Notes: a model not told the origin generated them from the sequence alone. A stretch of 64,000 bases of DNA from Branchiostoma floridae (GCF_000003815.2 NC_049995.1:6618342-6682341), one strand, 5' to 3'. Positions 34,956 to 48,166 are shown, numbered from the stretch's first letter. A program made the numbers and translations.

Positions 34956-37900
34956 ATGTCGCTAGCTTTCGTTGGAGCCGGGAAGATGGCCCAGGCCATG
35001 GCGAAGGGTTTCCTGGCGGCAGGTAAGGCCTTTCCCCCCGCCGACACGTGGCCCGAGCGCCGGTGATGCTTTGTACCGGTCCGGCTAGCGGGATCATTGA
35101 TAAATGTGCCTTAAATTGTTTAAGTCGTATATTTCTCTTCGTATTTTGGTAGAAATAAGGTATTATTCGTTTTCTTTGTTTATTTTTCACCCGTCTGAAG
35201 TCTGGCGGATGGCGGTTTACACATAGACAGCTGATGCAATACCGGTTACGGGACAAACCGTTATATATACGACGTCGTTACCGTTCATCATGACGTGCAC
35301 GCTGTGGCTTTTATATTTCTTACGGCAAAACAAAATGATGATTGATTGATTGATTGATAGCGCAAAATATCAATTTTCATCAAATTGCTGCTGCACTAGA
35401 TAATCTTTTAACTGAGCTTAAATGAATGCACATTGACAAAAATGAATGGATTTACACTGGCTTTGAATTGAAGAAGGGAAAATTCCATAATATTTATAAG
35501 CCTTTTAATAGATTCGTATAGAAATTACATGAATACTTTTACATAATTTCTTTCCGTTAAGGTGTATTGAAAGTGAATTATTTGAAAGCAAGGCAATCTT
35601 TGGGGTGTCCAATTTTTAAGGAGAATTTTGCTGAAATTGAAAAAATATATATATATTATCGGCCACAGGAAGATATAGATTTCCACCTGATTGTTTCTTG
35701 TCTTGGAAGTTGAAGAAAAATAATAATTTGGAACTTGGAACAAAGAAAATCACACATGTTCATCCAACAGGGTAAAAGACGGTGAAATTCTAAGTTTTAA
35801 CATATCTTTTTTCTGTTTTGTCCATCAGGAGTGGTAAAAGCAGATCACATCACAGCTACAGCGCCCTCATGTAGAAGTCAACCCACGCTAGAGGTAGGTC
35901 ATTGTTGCAATAACAACCCTCGATTGATAATCTCTTCACTCTATTAAGATTTTGATTGTGTAAAGTGGCTACTTGAACTTGGAGGGGCAATGAGCACTTT
36001 TAATTTATGGTAGTCAGTGACTCACTGTAATACATGTACCTGTTTGATGATGTGTATTTTGGGTCGTTGAGGATCCATTTTATTGCTGTCTCTTGTTTTT
36101 ATGCTGGAGATTTTCATATCAACTACAATTGTGCATATGGTTATAATAGGATCAATGTTTTCAGCTTGAATAGATTGTAAAAACCTCCCCTCCATTTTTG
36201 GATCAGTTCAAAAATGTGATGTACATGTACAGTACCTGTTGTTACCTGGATGATACCATTTCCACGCGGGGTGATTGGGATATTTTACATACTTTTTAAG
36301 TGTGACTTCATACATTCTAAAAGTTCCTTTATATTTTAAGTAGATGAGACTTTTCTCTTTTGTGCAGAAATTTACGATGCAGTAACAGTAGTATTGTCAC
36401 GCACAGTACTACGAAAAAGCAATCCAAAAATTTCCAGCAGAATATCTGATTATAGATAAATCACTACTCGCAACTTTGCAAGCTAAGACAAATACAGGCT
36501 AAATTTATTTAGCTGAGTACAAAGTTTCGAGCCCTGGCCTAGCTATGTTTCTGACGCAATCATACAGGATACGTTTGGTTTAGGTCAGAGGTATGTTGCC
36601 ATATGCAATAGTGTAATGTACACACAAATAACAGCGCTGTATATCCGGCTTAATGATTGGACAAAATGGGGGTGTCAAATCACAAAAGGCCCAAGCACGT
36701 AATGGTTTATTATAATTTTATATTTATATCAATGCCATCTTTTACAATAGAGATTTTAATTTTTCATTACACTGCAAGGTTTGATATGCCCAGTTGCCCT
36801 GCACAACCATACATTGTTTGGCACAAGTTAGTTTCAAACTCAAGTAACGCAGCATGCTAGCTTATTTCGGGGCATAGACTGCAAGTGTCATGCAAGCGTT
36901 GTGTGTACCAAGCCTCAAAATGAATGAATGCCAATTCAGGGCTCAATATAACTTATAATAAGAAGGGGATATTGAGCTATCATACTGATTATAGTGACTT
37001 TCAAATTGAAGATTGTTCCTTTTCTGTTTTCTTCCATGATTTCATCAAATTTGTCCTTAAGTATTATGAACATGGTCAATTGTTCTCTTATTAAAACCGT
37101 ATAATAACACTTTAACAGTTATGTAGATCTTTGGACAACATCCTAAGTTTGATGTACTCATCCCTTAAATATGTGCCTTCAGTGGAAGCAATTTTAAGAC
37201 TGGCGCATAGTGGAATTTTCCACTGGTACCTTTCAGGTGGTCCGTTCGCAGGTAGATCAAAGCAGGTGTGAGAGTCCTTGACCAGTTGACAGACATGTCT
37301 GCAAGCCATGCCACGAGGCAGTGTTCTCCATTGTCCTCTTGTCCATAGCAATTAAGCCAAAAGGTAGTTATACAGATAACGGCCATTTTTCTAATGCCTT
37401 GTTGAGCTAAGAGGATGAAAGATGCGCTGCAACTATAGTAGACATGGATACCAGTCTGTATTGTAGTATATACTGTATGCATATTATTATAATGTTCTGG
37501 GTATGGCTACTATAGAAAAGGGGATTATACACAGACAAAAGTAATTCTGAGCGCCAACAGTTACAAGTACAGCACTAATAAAATGAACATAGTTCCGAAC
37601 TTTGATCTCAGACGACACAAAACCAAGAAAATTAGAAAGTCCTTGACTACACAAGTAGCTAAGCTACACTTAACCAAAGTAACTAGTGTAGTTTACGACC
37701 AAAACGAGGTTGGTTTAGTGAGACGAGTCTTAATTTTCAACGACAGAAAAGTGAGCATTGTCCGCAGACAAAGAGCTAAAGGTTTAAGTCAGATAAACAC
37801 AGTTTTAAGGACATAGAACAAGTAGGTCATTTTATCATCTGAAATAACGGGTGTCCCAAATTGAGGTCATTAGACAGCTGGGGTAGCTGTCTATGGAGTG

Positions 37901-40250
37901 TACTACACTATTTCAAAAAGGCGGTGTCGGATTTCAATGCTGCAGTACAGGAAAATACTGCCAGGAGGCCCAACATGGCAATGTTTCCCTGTAGCTAGCC
38001 ACACACTAAGATCACACAGTTCAATCAATAATGTATCTTGAGTTATACATGTAGTTGCAAATGCACAAACGCAACTAAAAAACAGTGCCTCCGTTGTAGG
38101 CAAGCCTCCTTCCCAGTAACAGTAACAGAGATTTATTGAAATGGGTCATTTTTGTGTGTGTAATGTTTTGACAAATTGTTTGAATAGAAATTATTTCCTT
38201 CATTCCAGGATATCGGTTGTCAATTCACACACAACAACAAGGAAGCAGTAGAGAATAGCGACATCATCTTCCTATCGGTGAAACCACACATTCTACCAGG
38301 GGTGCTACAAGAGATCGCTCCTGTGGTCACCAAGAGACACCTCATGGTTTCTGTTGCAGCAGGTGTCCCACTGCAGTTCCTAGAAGAGGTAAGAAAACAC
38401 TGGTGTGAGGCCTAACAAACTTGATTTAATGGGAGATGATTTTGGCATGTTTTCGAGTTAAGATAATGTGATGGACTATGATACAGCTGGAGAAAGCTGT
38501 CGTGTTTGAATCAAGAACTTTTCTTGATAGCATTAGTAGCTTCTAGGGTTTGCAAGGGTGGTGTTTTGTACATGACTGAAGATAGTGTGTTCAAGAAGAA
38601 GTGCAAATTGACTTTAAGAAATATAGCAATTAGTGTCTACTTATTGCTTATCAATTTTGCTTTTTTTGTGCCAAAAAAATACTTTTATTGCCACCAGCCT
38701 TGTCAAAGAAAGGTGCTCAAAGCATGAAGCAGTTTGGAAACCACATTCAGCGATCCAAAACCCTCCCATAATTACAACATATTTCTAGCCTGGATACGGG
38801 CTACCATTGATGTAAATTACGTCATTAGGAAATGATGTCATGTGAACAGAAAGATTTCACCAATATCATCACTTAGTCTCGCCAGCGATTTTTTATGCAT
38901 TCAGTTGATACACACAGATATTGACGTTGAGTGTTGAAGACTCGAATGCTGTTGCTTAGCAACAGATAATCGTACCCTGTTATTTTTACAAATTGGCTGC
39001 TATGTTTACTGTAACATGCGTGATGTTCAACAGTTGGATTATCAGAGACTTGGAGACCTGTAAGCTGTCATGATGCTAGTATATACATGTTGCAGTAAAT
39101 GTTTGGTTGTGAAAATGAGGAAAATCTCAGAATGATGAAGAAAATGACATAAAAAAAAGACAGTAGTACTATAGTTACCGGAAAGGAAAAAAATCAACAT
39201 ACTGTGAAGTGTGAAATATTTACTTAGTGGTTTTATTCTAGTGGTTTACACCAAGCTTTCAATATCAACATGTGGTCAGTTCTACATACTGTATCATTCC
39301 AATTGTGGGCAACAAAAATCATGGTGGCACAACCTGGCTTTTGACTTAGGTTGCTGCCTATGCAACCTGGCTGAAAAAAGGATTTCGAGCTCAACTTTTA
39401 CTGTGCAAACTTTACAATTACAGTCCAACCAACGTGTTTAGTATCCAGAAGGTCATTGAACAGCCATTTTCTTCCCGTTTTCCAGAAACTTCCCCATAGG
39501 TCTTCAACACTGAAAACCCTTTATTGTGCAAACTTTACCATCACAGTTCAACCAATGTGTGTAGTATCCTGGCAGGTCATTAAAACAACCCTTTTCTTCC
39601 CGTTTTCCAGAAACTTCCCCCTAAGTCTTCAACACTCAATACCTTTTGTTGTGCAAACTTTACCACAGTCTACCAGTCTCACCATTTAAACAACCGTTTT
39701 TTTCCCGTTTTCCAGAAACTTCCCCCGAAGAGCCGTGTGATGAGAGTAATGCCGAACACCCCCTGCGTGGTCCGACAGGGCGCGTCCGTCTACGTTCCCG
39801 GTAGCCACGTGGAGAAGGAAGACTCGGAGATCATCAAGTCGCTCCTCTCGAGTCTGGGGTACTGCAGCGAGAGTAACGAGGGGATGATATCCGCTGTTAC
39901 CGGTCTGGCCGGCAGTGGGCCTGCGTATGTAAGTATACTGTAAATGCATTTAAGTTTGTAGGGAGTTGATTTCATGGTAGCGGGAAAAAGGGACTGTTTG
40001 CGGTGGTGTTAATTTCGTGGTAGCACCATGCACTGTGGTCTCTTACTGCCATGGATAAATGTTCGCGGTGGTTTTAAGTTCGCGGTGAAGTAGCCACTGC
40101 GAACATAAAACCATCGCGAACATTTCTGCATTTATAGTACCTGCTAAATCGCCGGGATTCATTGATTGCTGACTTCTGTGGCCGTGAAATTGATTGATTA
40201 CTCTAAGTGAACTTGAAAACGTGAAAATTTTTGGGAATCATGAAAACGCA

Positions 40251-40297
<47 letters not shown>

Positions 40298-43200
40298 CTC
40301 TTTCTTTCTTTCTCTCTTTCTTTCTCTCTCTGAGTCTCTCTTTCTTTCGACACAGCTATTGGTTTTGCCACCAAGGGGCACGTGGCTAGGGATGTGAGAA
40401 AGTGCAGTCAGCAAATTTTAAATATCCATCACCAGTGTTTTTTGATTACCCTTTCAGTTTGAGAAGACCAACGGCCTTCAGACCCTTTTCCGGCCTGTAA
40501 TAAGAAAAAAATGCAATAAGAAAACCGTAACGTAAAAAAACTATATCCAGTTGTAAAATGCAACCAATGCGACAAAACAGACACCCTAGTTACCAAACAG
40601 CCAATTAGATTTAGCCTTGGCCCTTTAAAAAAAGTTAAACGTGTGTTTCTAAACCCATTCCCTACTTGTTCACTGTCTCTTTAACTGTGTTTATTTGATT
40701 CAACCTTTAGTCCATTGTTTTCTGACAATGCCCCCTTTTCTTTCCTTAAAAATTAATACTACAAATGTACACCCAACAAGGTCGTAACATCCTTGGTTTT
40801 TGTAGATGCCGAAGGACGTAAGGCAAACAATGCAACCGTTGTTCCACCGTTGTTTGTCTTACACAAACATCCTTACCTTATAAGTTGAATACTGTTCCAT
40901 TTTTTTCTTCCCTTTCACTCTCTGCCACCCTTCAGTTTTCTGGATCAACTTAAATTTTAAAAGTAGTCACCCTGGGCTCTAGACTCTACATATAGTGTTC
41001 TAAACTACTTGTATCACTACAATTATCACTTTTCTTATCAATAAAGAATTTTAAGTTATCACTCTTCACATTTCATTTGCAAAAACAGCAGAATACTTAT
41101 ATTTGTCCATTCACGGGTGTTGAGTTTACTAAAAGTGGTCAGTTGCACAGCCATGGCAGAGGCGACGGCAGCAAATTTCTTTTGTGGGGGCAAAATATTG
41201 GTGATAGATTTGTGAGCATGTTGTCCGGTGTTCTGCCTGGCTATGCCGAGTGGAGTTCATGTCGTGACATCACAGACCGCCTACCGTGACGACGGACCCT
41301 TTCACTAATTCTCATAAGCCATGCCCCTTCTGTAGCATTCGTTGTATACTAATGTTGAAGATATAACTTACAAGTTACATCTATTGCTTGACCTAGAATT
41401 TCAAAAGACAGAAAGGTCATTCCTTTGACAGAACGTGACCTTGAAGCTGCCATATTTATTTATTTATCCCCGTTTTCGCACAGATGATACAGAAACGTGG
41501 GTTTTGCTCGGACACCTACAAAGATCCTGTATATGTGGCCATAGGTTTAGGTGGGATGGGGCAGGCATATGTAAGTACACTATGTGGGGTGGGGGTGGTA
41601 GCGTGGTGGTCTCAATTCACAATCACATACTTGGTCTTGGGTCAAAATGTCTGTGCTGGTTATGGAAAGGCTGTTCACCTGTGCGTTTTCAGATTAACAA
41701 GTCAATGTCTTAAAACTTGTCTCGTCTTAATGTCTTAACCTTCATGTAATGTCATGTGAACCATGCAATAAAGAGGGTTGGGTGACCCTAACTGAAGACA
41801 TATAATTGTTTGTGGTGGTGACATTGAGAAAAAAACTTATCAAACTAGATCTGGAACTATATATAGGGAAGGAAATAAAGGTGGTGAGATGGAGGTGTGG
41901 TTAGGTTTGTTGGCCCAGAATCTGAAGGTTGTAAAAGAACCTACAACAGTGGACAGCTTAAAAAGGGAATAGCAGTGCTTATTTGTCGTGACTTACATAT
42001 ATCCATGAAATCTTTCCTAAAAAAATCTTTGTCCAATTTGTAGACATTTCATGTTAAAAAGAACAGGCAGGGTTTTAAAGCTTTTTTCAGTTTGGTAAAT
42101 ATCTGTTTAGTTCACCAGTTGTTAGTTTTTCTGCTTTGGCTGACCGACTGTGCCCTCATGGAACAAAATGTCCTAATCTTGAACCAGATCCACGGTGTGT
42201 AATGTATAGTACATACTTCCCGTGCCCATTTGACTCCCTTAGCCGGCTACACTCCTTGGCCAGCTTTGATACTATCTTATGGCACCGTAGGATCTGCTTT
42301 GAGATTAAAAATGTTCCACATAACTGCCCCAACCAGTTGTAACTGCCCACTGCCCTGCCCCCTTTATTGACCAATCAGCATCAGTGTCTCTCAAAAGGGC
42401 GGGAATGGGATATCCCCAAGAAAGAATGAGGTCACGCACAGGGCACAGTTCAAAAGTTTAACTCCTTGTACGAGGGTAAAAGGCAAGCAACAGCCTTTCT
42501 TTTTACTGAAAACTCGGATTTTGAGGGAAAATCACATGTAGATATGGTGTACATGTAGGTTATTTGGCTTGTATGTTTGAGCGCATGCTCTGCTTTGTAG
42601 TCATTGAAGTTGAAAGAAAGAAAACATTGTTATGTAATGGAGGTAACACAGACACATTGATTGTTTTCTGTCAGTTTCATGGTGTTTGATAAAACTAATT
42701 TACATCAGTCGCTCCGACGGTTACATGTAGGTTAATGGCTGTTACAAAGTGTATCTATTGTTTTTTTTGGACATGATGAAATGACCATAACATGGCAAAA
42801 AGGGACAGGCACCACACCCTATCTGGGTTATGGCTGGATCTCCCCTTTGGGCAGATGTTACCATACATCACAGAATAGAGGGGTGTCCTGAAGTGGAGAA
42901 CAGGGATAAATATTGGTACAAACTGGTTCGGACTGGTTTGCCCCCCTCCCTTCTCAAAAGAAAGAAAACTTTGTAATCTTTCCCAATCAAGAAGGTATTC
43001 AACTGTAATGTTTCATTTGAATAAAGCTTATTCTCAAAACCAGTCGAAACGAACAACAGTTAAACTAAAGTCCTTAACATTAATTAAGTGCAAATCCGAC
43101 CAGCTGTCGAATTTTGGTTTGCTGTTATACATTCATGTTCCATTTAGTGTCTTTTTTTTGTCACAAGCTGAAGACGCCCACAAAATTTGAGAAAGTTATG

Positions 43201-44699
43201 AAATCATGTAGAGCTTTCTAAATGACCAAAATTGTAAAGAAACACCTGCAGTCTGAAATCCTAAGATATGAATCATAAATATGAGAACCCAACCAAGAGA
43301 GAGAAATGAACAAAATTCTGCTGGATCAGCCCGTGTTTACACAATGACAATCTCTCGTTAATGTGGTGGCAACTCGCTAGGAGCGCGATTTTAGTCAGGC
43401 TACGTGATCAGTAGTCGCACACGCAACCTCTAACTTTCAGGGGCTGGTGTGCCCCCCTCCCCCTCGACAGGAACACAATTTCAGCCAGGCCACTGCATGA
43501 CTGACATATGGTTGCAAGATTGCTTATGGCCACCACAAGTCAAACATGGTACATTAACAGTTACATAAGGCTGTATTTTAACCAGTATTTCTGTCTCATT
43601 TCAGGCCTTCACAGCCATCGATGCCTTAGCGGACGGAGGGGTGAAGATGGGGTTGCCACGGGAACTGTCCATCAAGCTGGCGGCCCAAACATTACTGGTA
43701 TGTAGGAAGCCTCTACGAACACTGCTCACTTAGAGCTCAGAATGTCAGTGGCCATTTTTCACAGTATGGTAGGAAGCCTCTACGAACATGGAATATTGGT
43801 TGCCATTTTTCATAGGGAACATGTTGTAGTTGATTTCAATAGGATGCCATAACAGCACCACATGGAAAAGAATACATGAATGAGATGTACAAAAATGTTT
43901 TTTGTCTTCATTTGTGTTTTCAAACTTATAATGTTATCTGTTCTATATAAGCCAACCTCTCAGAAAAGTTTGATTGGAAAACTACAGTCCAGTCTAGAAT
44001 TACTGGTATGTAGAAAGCCTCTACCAACACTGCTCACTTAGAACGTGGAATGTTGAGTACCATTTTTTATAGGGAACATGTTATAGTTAAGTTTTAGAGT
44101 AATTGGTTGAAAAAACATACTCTAATGTACTGTGGTATAAACTCTTTTTTTCTGTTGGAACAATGTTTCAGAATGTGTTTTGTCTTACATTTGTGTTTTC
44201 AAACTTTTAAGTGTTAACTCATCTGCATTATGATCCAGCCTTCCAGAAAAGTGCGATTGGGGAGTTATATTATAATCTAGAATTTGAGTTTGAGAAAAAG
44301 AGAAATTTTGACATTTTGACTCCTTTAAACCAACAACCCGCCACGGTATTCTCTGAAAATGATTTCTCTTGGATTCAGAGAAAACGCTAAATGCAAAATA
44401 GTACCACTATGAATTGTAAAAATTTCCCCTTAACCTCACAATAATGATAAGTATCATTGATAGTCATATGAACATATCAATTTTAAAAGTCTTTGTTCTT
44501 TTTCTTGCAGGGAGCATCCAAGATGGTGCTAGAAACAGGGAAACACCCCATGCAGTTGAAGGACGATGTCTGCTCCCCCGGCGGGACCACGATATACGCC
44601 ATCCACAAGCTCGAGTCCGGCGGTTTCCGCAACTTGCTCATCGACGCGGTGGAAGGGGCGTGCCTTCGTGCAGAAGCCATCGCCAAGAAGGCAAAATAA
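34956..44699 (+). CDS. PYCR3: Pyrroline-5-carboxylate reductase, PYCR3-like
   Basis: Exons 34956-35022, 35829-35893, 38209-38388, 39716-39928, 43605-43697 and 44511-44699, all in phase; 268 residues (human PYCR3 274). It reduces pyrroline-5-carboxylate to proline with NAD(P)H, the last step of proline synthesis. Start at 34956 gives [20 protein letters not shown], like PYCR1; an in-frame ATG at 34920 would add 12 residues. The Rossmann nucleotide site is [26 protein letters not shown] and [11 protein letters not shown] are conserved, as is the C-terminal family signature [20 protein letters not shown]. The tail ([14 protein letters not shown]) and the lack of the PYCR1/2 extension favour PYCR3, a cytosolic form in vertebrates. 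Introns 4 and 5 and the exon 4 acceptor carry junction duplications, and intron 4 has a cryptic exon. Confidence 0.93.
39401..39725 (+). repeat. Three-copy minisatellite spanning the PYCR exon 4 acceptor
   Basis: Units of about 105-125 bp, each with tgtgcaaactttac..., then tcccgttttccagaaacttc and ccc. Acceptors end at 39485, 39610 and the true one at 39715, each followed by the first 10 exon bases. Use of the first acceptor keeps the correct frame but meets a stop near 39689, so upstream acceptors yield truncated products. Confidence 0.9.
39934..40145. mobile_element. Small MITE just inside PYCR intron 4
   Basis: Imperfect inverted ends (tactgtaaatgcatttaag / catttctgcatttatagta) and a palindromic middle rich in gttcgcggt / accatcgcgaac words. 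It starts about 5 bp after the exon 4 donor. Related to the element at 7085. Confidence 0.6.
40255..40348. repeat. (CT)n / (CTTT)n microsatellite
   Basis: Pure ct tract followed by ctttctttct and gagtct interruptions, in PYCR intron 4. Confidence 0.9.
41484..41570 (+). CDS. Cryptic or cassette exon in PYCR intron 4 (exon 4b)
   Basis: An 87-nt open segment, phase 0 at both ends, bounded by a good acceptor (gttttcgcacag) and donor (gtaagt). It encodes [20 protein letters not shown] then GLGGMGQAY. This aligns with the end of exon 4 ([24 protein letters not shown]). The Thr of VTGL is replaced by Ile and the second Ser-Gly is changed, so an active enzyme from substitution is doubtful. It is either a spliced cassette adding 29 residues or a decayed exon duplicate. 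Not counted in the main protein. Confidence 0.5.
42174..42307. mobile_element. MITE, AAGCAGATC family, 134 bp, in PYCR intron 4
   Basis: Ends taatcttgaaccagatccac and gtaggatctgctttgagatta (last 20 match the family); flanks aaaatgtcc / aaaatgttc form a near-perfect 9-bp target duplication. Inner block ggccagctttgatactatct is shared with the other copies. Confidence 0.8.
43690..44290 (+). repeat. Tandem duplication spanning the PYCR exon 5 donor
   Basis: The true junction attactg|gtatgtaggaagcct (gt at 43698) recurs as attactg|gtatgtagaaagcct (gt at 44006) with the following intron (ctctac.aacactgctcactt, catagggaacatgtt). A third, more diverged stretch ends at tctagaattt near 44280. Unit about 300 bp. 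Confidence 0.85.
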
Positions 44700-47497
44700 G
44701 AAACCAAAACCCTTTGGTAACACAATAAGACAAATGAATATCTTCTCTGTTCTATGAATAGTTGAGTATGTCATTCTAGGGTTTGTCGCATAGTGTGTTC
44801 TAATATGTTACACCAAAGTAAGCTCACTAGAGAGTTAACTCTATATTCCAAGGTTCTGCAGTACCTGTGTTATGTGCACGGTGGCGCTTTTGCACAACAG
44901 CAGTAACCCTACATTCCAGAGTTGGTACATGTGACATGAGCACACTTGGTCAGACTGTTTTTGTAGAGTTTTCGTCTTACAGAATTTATAGTTAAAAAGA
45001 TGTTTATATCTATATGTATAGCACTGTATGTTATATAAGGGTTTGTTTTGAAACAGGAAATTATCTGGTTAATGCGCTTAATTTCTCTGAGATGATTTAA
45101 GATCAAGTTCATTATCAAATTATGTGACGCTTTGCATCATAAATATCTGTTGATGAAGCCTAAAATATGGTATGTTTTCATACCACATTTGGCACATGCC
45201 ACAAAAGTTTTAGTGGCAGACATACTGACAGGGATGTTAACTTGTCCCAATTCATTTCAACTACTTAACATATTCTGTGATGGAATTTTCGATACTTATC
45301 ATATATGATTTGTGAAAAAAAAAATTAGATGTTCCTGCCAAAATTATCGATGGAAAATCTGTGACCAAAACATCCCTGTTGTTTTTTGTCATGAGTTTTT
45401 GTGGAACTTAGCTTGGTAAGGAATTATGAAGAAATTTTCTCGCCAGTCCACACATTTGTTGAAAAGGATTGGATGAGGTCTGTGGTGTTGGATGTTATAA
45501 GGATTTAAGAATGTATCTGTTTGATATGTTTAAGCAGAAAAGGGGAAGGTGTTAAGTTTGGGAGTTAAGTAGGGTAACCCTGTTCTTTGTCTGGAAAATT
45601 TGCGGAACTAGAAAGGAATAAGGCAGCATTCAGAAGTTTTAACTCAGAAAAGTGTCAAAATCTTTTGGGCTTTGAGTTGCGGTTTTCATTTACCAAAATA
45701 AACACGCTAAAGCAAGTAGCTGTATAACTTATGACCAACTGGACCTAAGACCAAAGAAACATTTGAAGATATTACGCTAAAAAAAAAGTAGTTAACTGAA
45801 TTTTGTCTACATTTCTTTTTACATTTGCATTATACCAAAACTAGCAAAAGCCCATTGTCAAGATGCCTCTTAAGTACATTGTCCAAAAATAGAACCTGAA
45901 CATAGTCAAAAGTTTTGTACCGCAATTTCACTGTTCTGACATTAGTGAATGTTGCCAAATCCAGACTTGACAACCCTACCTAATTTTACTATTTTAGACC
46001 ATATTGTATTGTTTGGGGAAGGGACTTGTACATTTTTGAAAAACTTCTAGTTTCAGTTGTCAGAGTTTATCTCCTTGATTGGGTGGGGAGGGGGGCACTA
46101 TCACTTGGCAAATAGAAGACGTTAAAACGATTAAAACTACTTCATGTAAGTTTTTTCTAATTTTTCCTAAGTCTAAATTGATGTATGTTTTGGTACAATG
46201 GGGGGAGGGACAAAAAAAGCTGCATATAGTACATTTGAGGGAAAATGTTTTGGGGCTTTTGTAGTTTATTTATTTATTTATTGTTGCGCTAGATTTGTCT
46301 GTAGTTATGTTGGGGAAGGGGGAGGGGGTGCAGGTCTACAGCCTAGTTATAGTAGCCAGCTTTACAAAAAGTCATCTCATACTGTACTACCATGTTTACC
46401 ATGAGTGTATCCATGTTCCTTATTTGCATTGGTTGCAGTAGAAATCAGCTTCAATCAGATTTGTAATTTTTCAATGCTGCAATTTCATATCCTTGTTGCC
46501 ATATTAAGTTGTTTTCGATTACTTTGCAATGCATGATAAGTTTGTAAAAACTTGGATGATACTAGTGTTTAAGCTTTAAGAAATTGTCTAGAACATTCTT
46601 CCACAGTTTGCAGTATGCAAGTACCATCAGAAAGGATATTTTGACTCTCTATAGTTCTTTGGAAATGATATTGGCAATTCAAGAGCACTTACTCAGACAC
46701 CTAGGACCAAATGTCAGCAGGAAAACTCTAAACAGAAACTCGAGGGAAAAGATGATTGTAATGGTTTATGGTGAAAATGCTTATTATGTACATATTGTTT
46801 AGTGGGGAAAGTTAAGTTTGTTTAAATATTGTAATAATGTTAGGATAAGGATTTACATAGCACAAGGGGGAGGGATCAGTACTTCATGCAAGCCTGTACT
46901 TACAGAAATGTTTACCCAACAATTCATCGTAAATCAGTGCTTAAACCTCAAGATTTTGGTACTACACGTTTACTAAGATCAAGGTGAAGTTTGCATTTTG
47001 AGCAATGGATGAAAGCATCCTGTAGAATTTGTGTTTAATTTGCAATTGAACCACAATTCATATCTCAAGTAACATTACAAAAGTTTTCTATTCAAGAGAT
47101 TGAAGAACGTTTGTATGTGAGGTACATTTGTACCAATATTTTTGTAGTTGGGTACTGATTGCACATAGTACTTTTTTTTATGAATTGATAAATGTTGGTA
47201 CAAGTTTGAATGAATCATGTTGATGGTTAGTGGAAAGATTATTGAAGAGGATGTGAGATTGTGGAGACGTTATGGGGGAGAAAGTATTTGTTCGACTTAA
47301 TGTTAAGTTCTTGGAAATTTTCTTCCAAGACATTCACAAAATAAATGGTCCACTTGACACTTGGAACCTGAATCTTGTGTTGATCGTGTTATTGTCAGAC
47401 GAGATTTTCTAAGTTAACAGTACAAATGTATCTTTAACAAACATTAACATAAGGCCTTGGTAATCAGGCAAATAGAAGTGCACAACATCATCAAGCC

Positions 47498-47917
47498 TAA
47501 TCTCCAAGCAGATCCACAGTGGCATAATGAAGTATCAAACCCACCGTAGGATCTGCATTCATTCGGCTTCACAAAAGGCTACAAACATCCAATTGTTGCC
47601 TAATCAAACTGTGCTTGCTGTGTATGTGTTAATTGCCCTCCTTCCTGTTTGGCGCAGATCTCCTACAGGGATGTGTGCGGGTCAATGAACTTGTCCCAAT
47701 AAAGATGTAAATTGCTTGTAAAATCATTAGCACCTCAGATATTCGAGCTGTTGATATGGCACAGGGAGGGGCAGAGACACCTTTATTCAATAGAAATGCT
47801 CCTCCCAGTTCCAGTGAAGGCAGATCTCCGGTGCCAGTTTGACTCCCTTTGGCCCGCTTTACTCCTTGGCCAGCTTTGATACTATCTTATGACACCATAG
47901 GATCTGCTTGGAGATCA
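47498..47917. mobile_element. MITE, AAGCAGATC family, 420 bp with expanded middle
   Basis: Starts taatctccaagcagatccac and ends ggatctgcttggagatca. The 9-bp catcaagcc flanks both ends (47489-47497 and 47918-47926), which shows that the two half-copies visible inside are one insertion. The interior carries extra unrelated sequence. Confidence 0.75.
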
Positions 47918-48082
47918 CATCAAGCCGCACACACATCTTTAGAAATGACATAGCCGCATACGTCTATCACCTGTAACGAAAGAGCTTGAGGAATGAGTTT
48001 AGCAAGAAAAAGACTTGCCTTCTTATGAAATGCAAGTGGCCAGGCACGTTCAACAAATGAAACACACAAGATTATTACACCA

Positions 48083-48166
48083 AAAAGTAGTTACTCAAGC
48101 AACTGGATATGGTTTTGAAACGGTCAGACGTTTCGGATAGAATTCACTATCCTTCGTCAGTGACAC
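48083..48166 (-). repeat. Best-preserved dispersed repeat copy with hammerhead-like core
   Basis: The plus strand reads agttactcaagcaactggat then gaaacggtcagacgtttcgg. The minus strand reads ctgacga (48160-48154), a 6-bp stem ggatag/ctatcc with a 6-nt loop, then gaaa (48134-48131) and cgtc. That order matches CUGANGA - helix II - GAAA of a hammerhead, with one extra A after CUGANGA. Helix I pairing is weak, so activity is uncertain. Confidence 0.5.

Noticed and set aside
37583-37816. 77-codon basic protein in PYCR intron 2
   Set aside because: No recognised domain, no promoter or splice support; probably chance.
41077-41289. Possible further exon in PYCR intron 4
   Set aside because: No good splice sites in phase and no likeness to PYCR.
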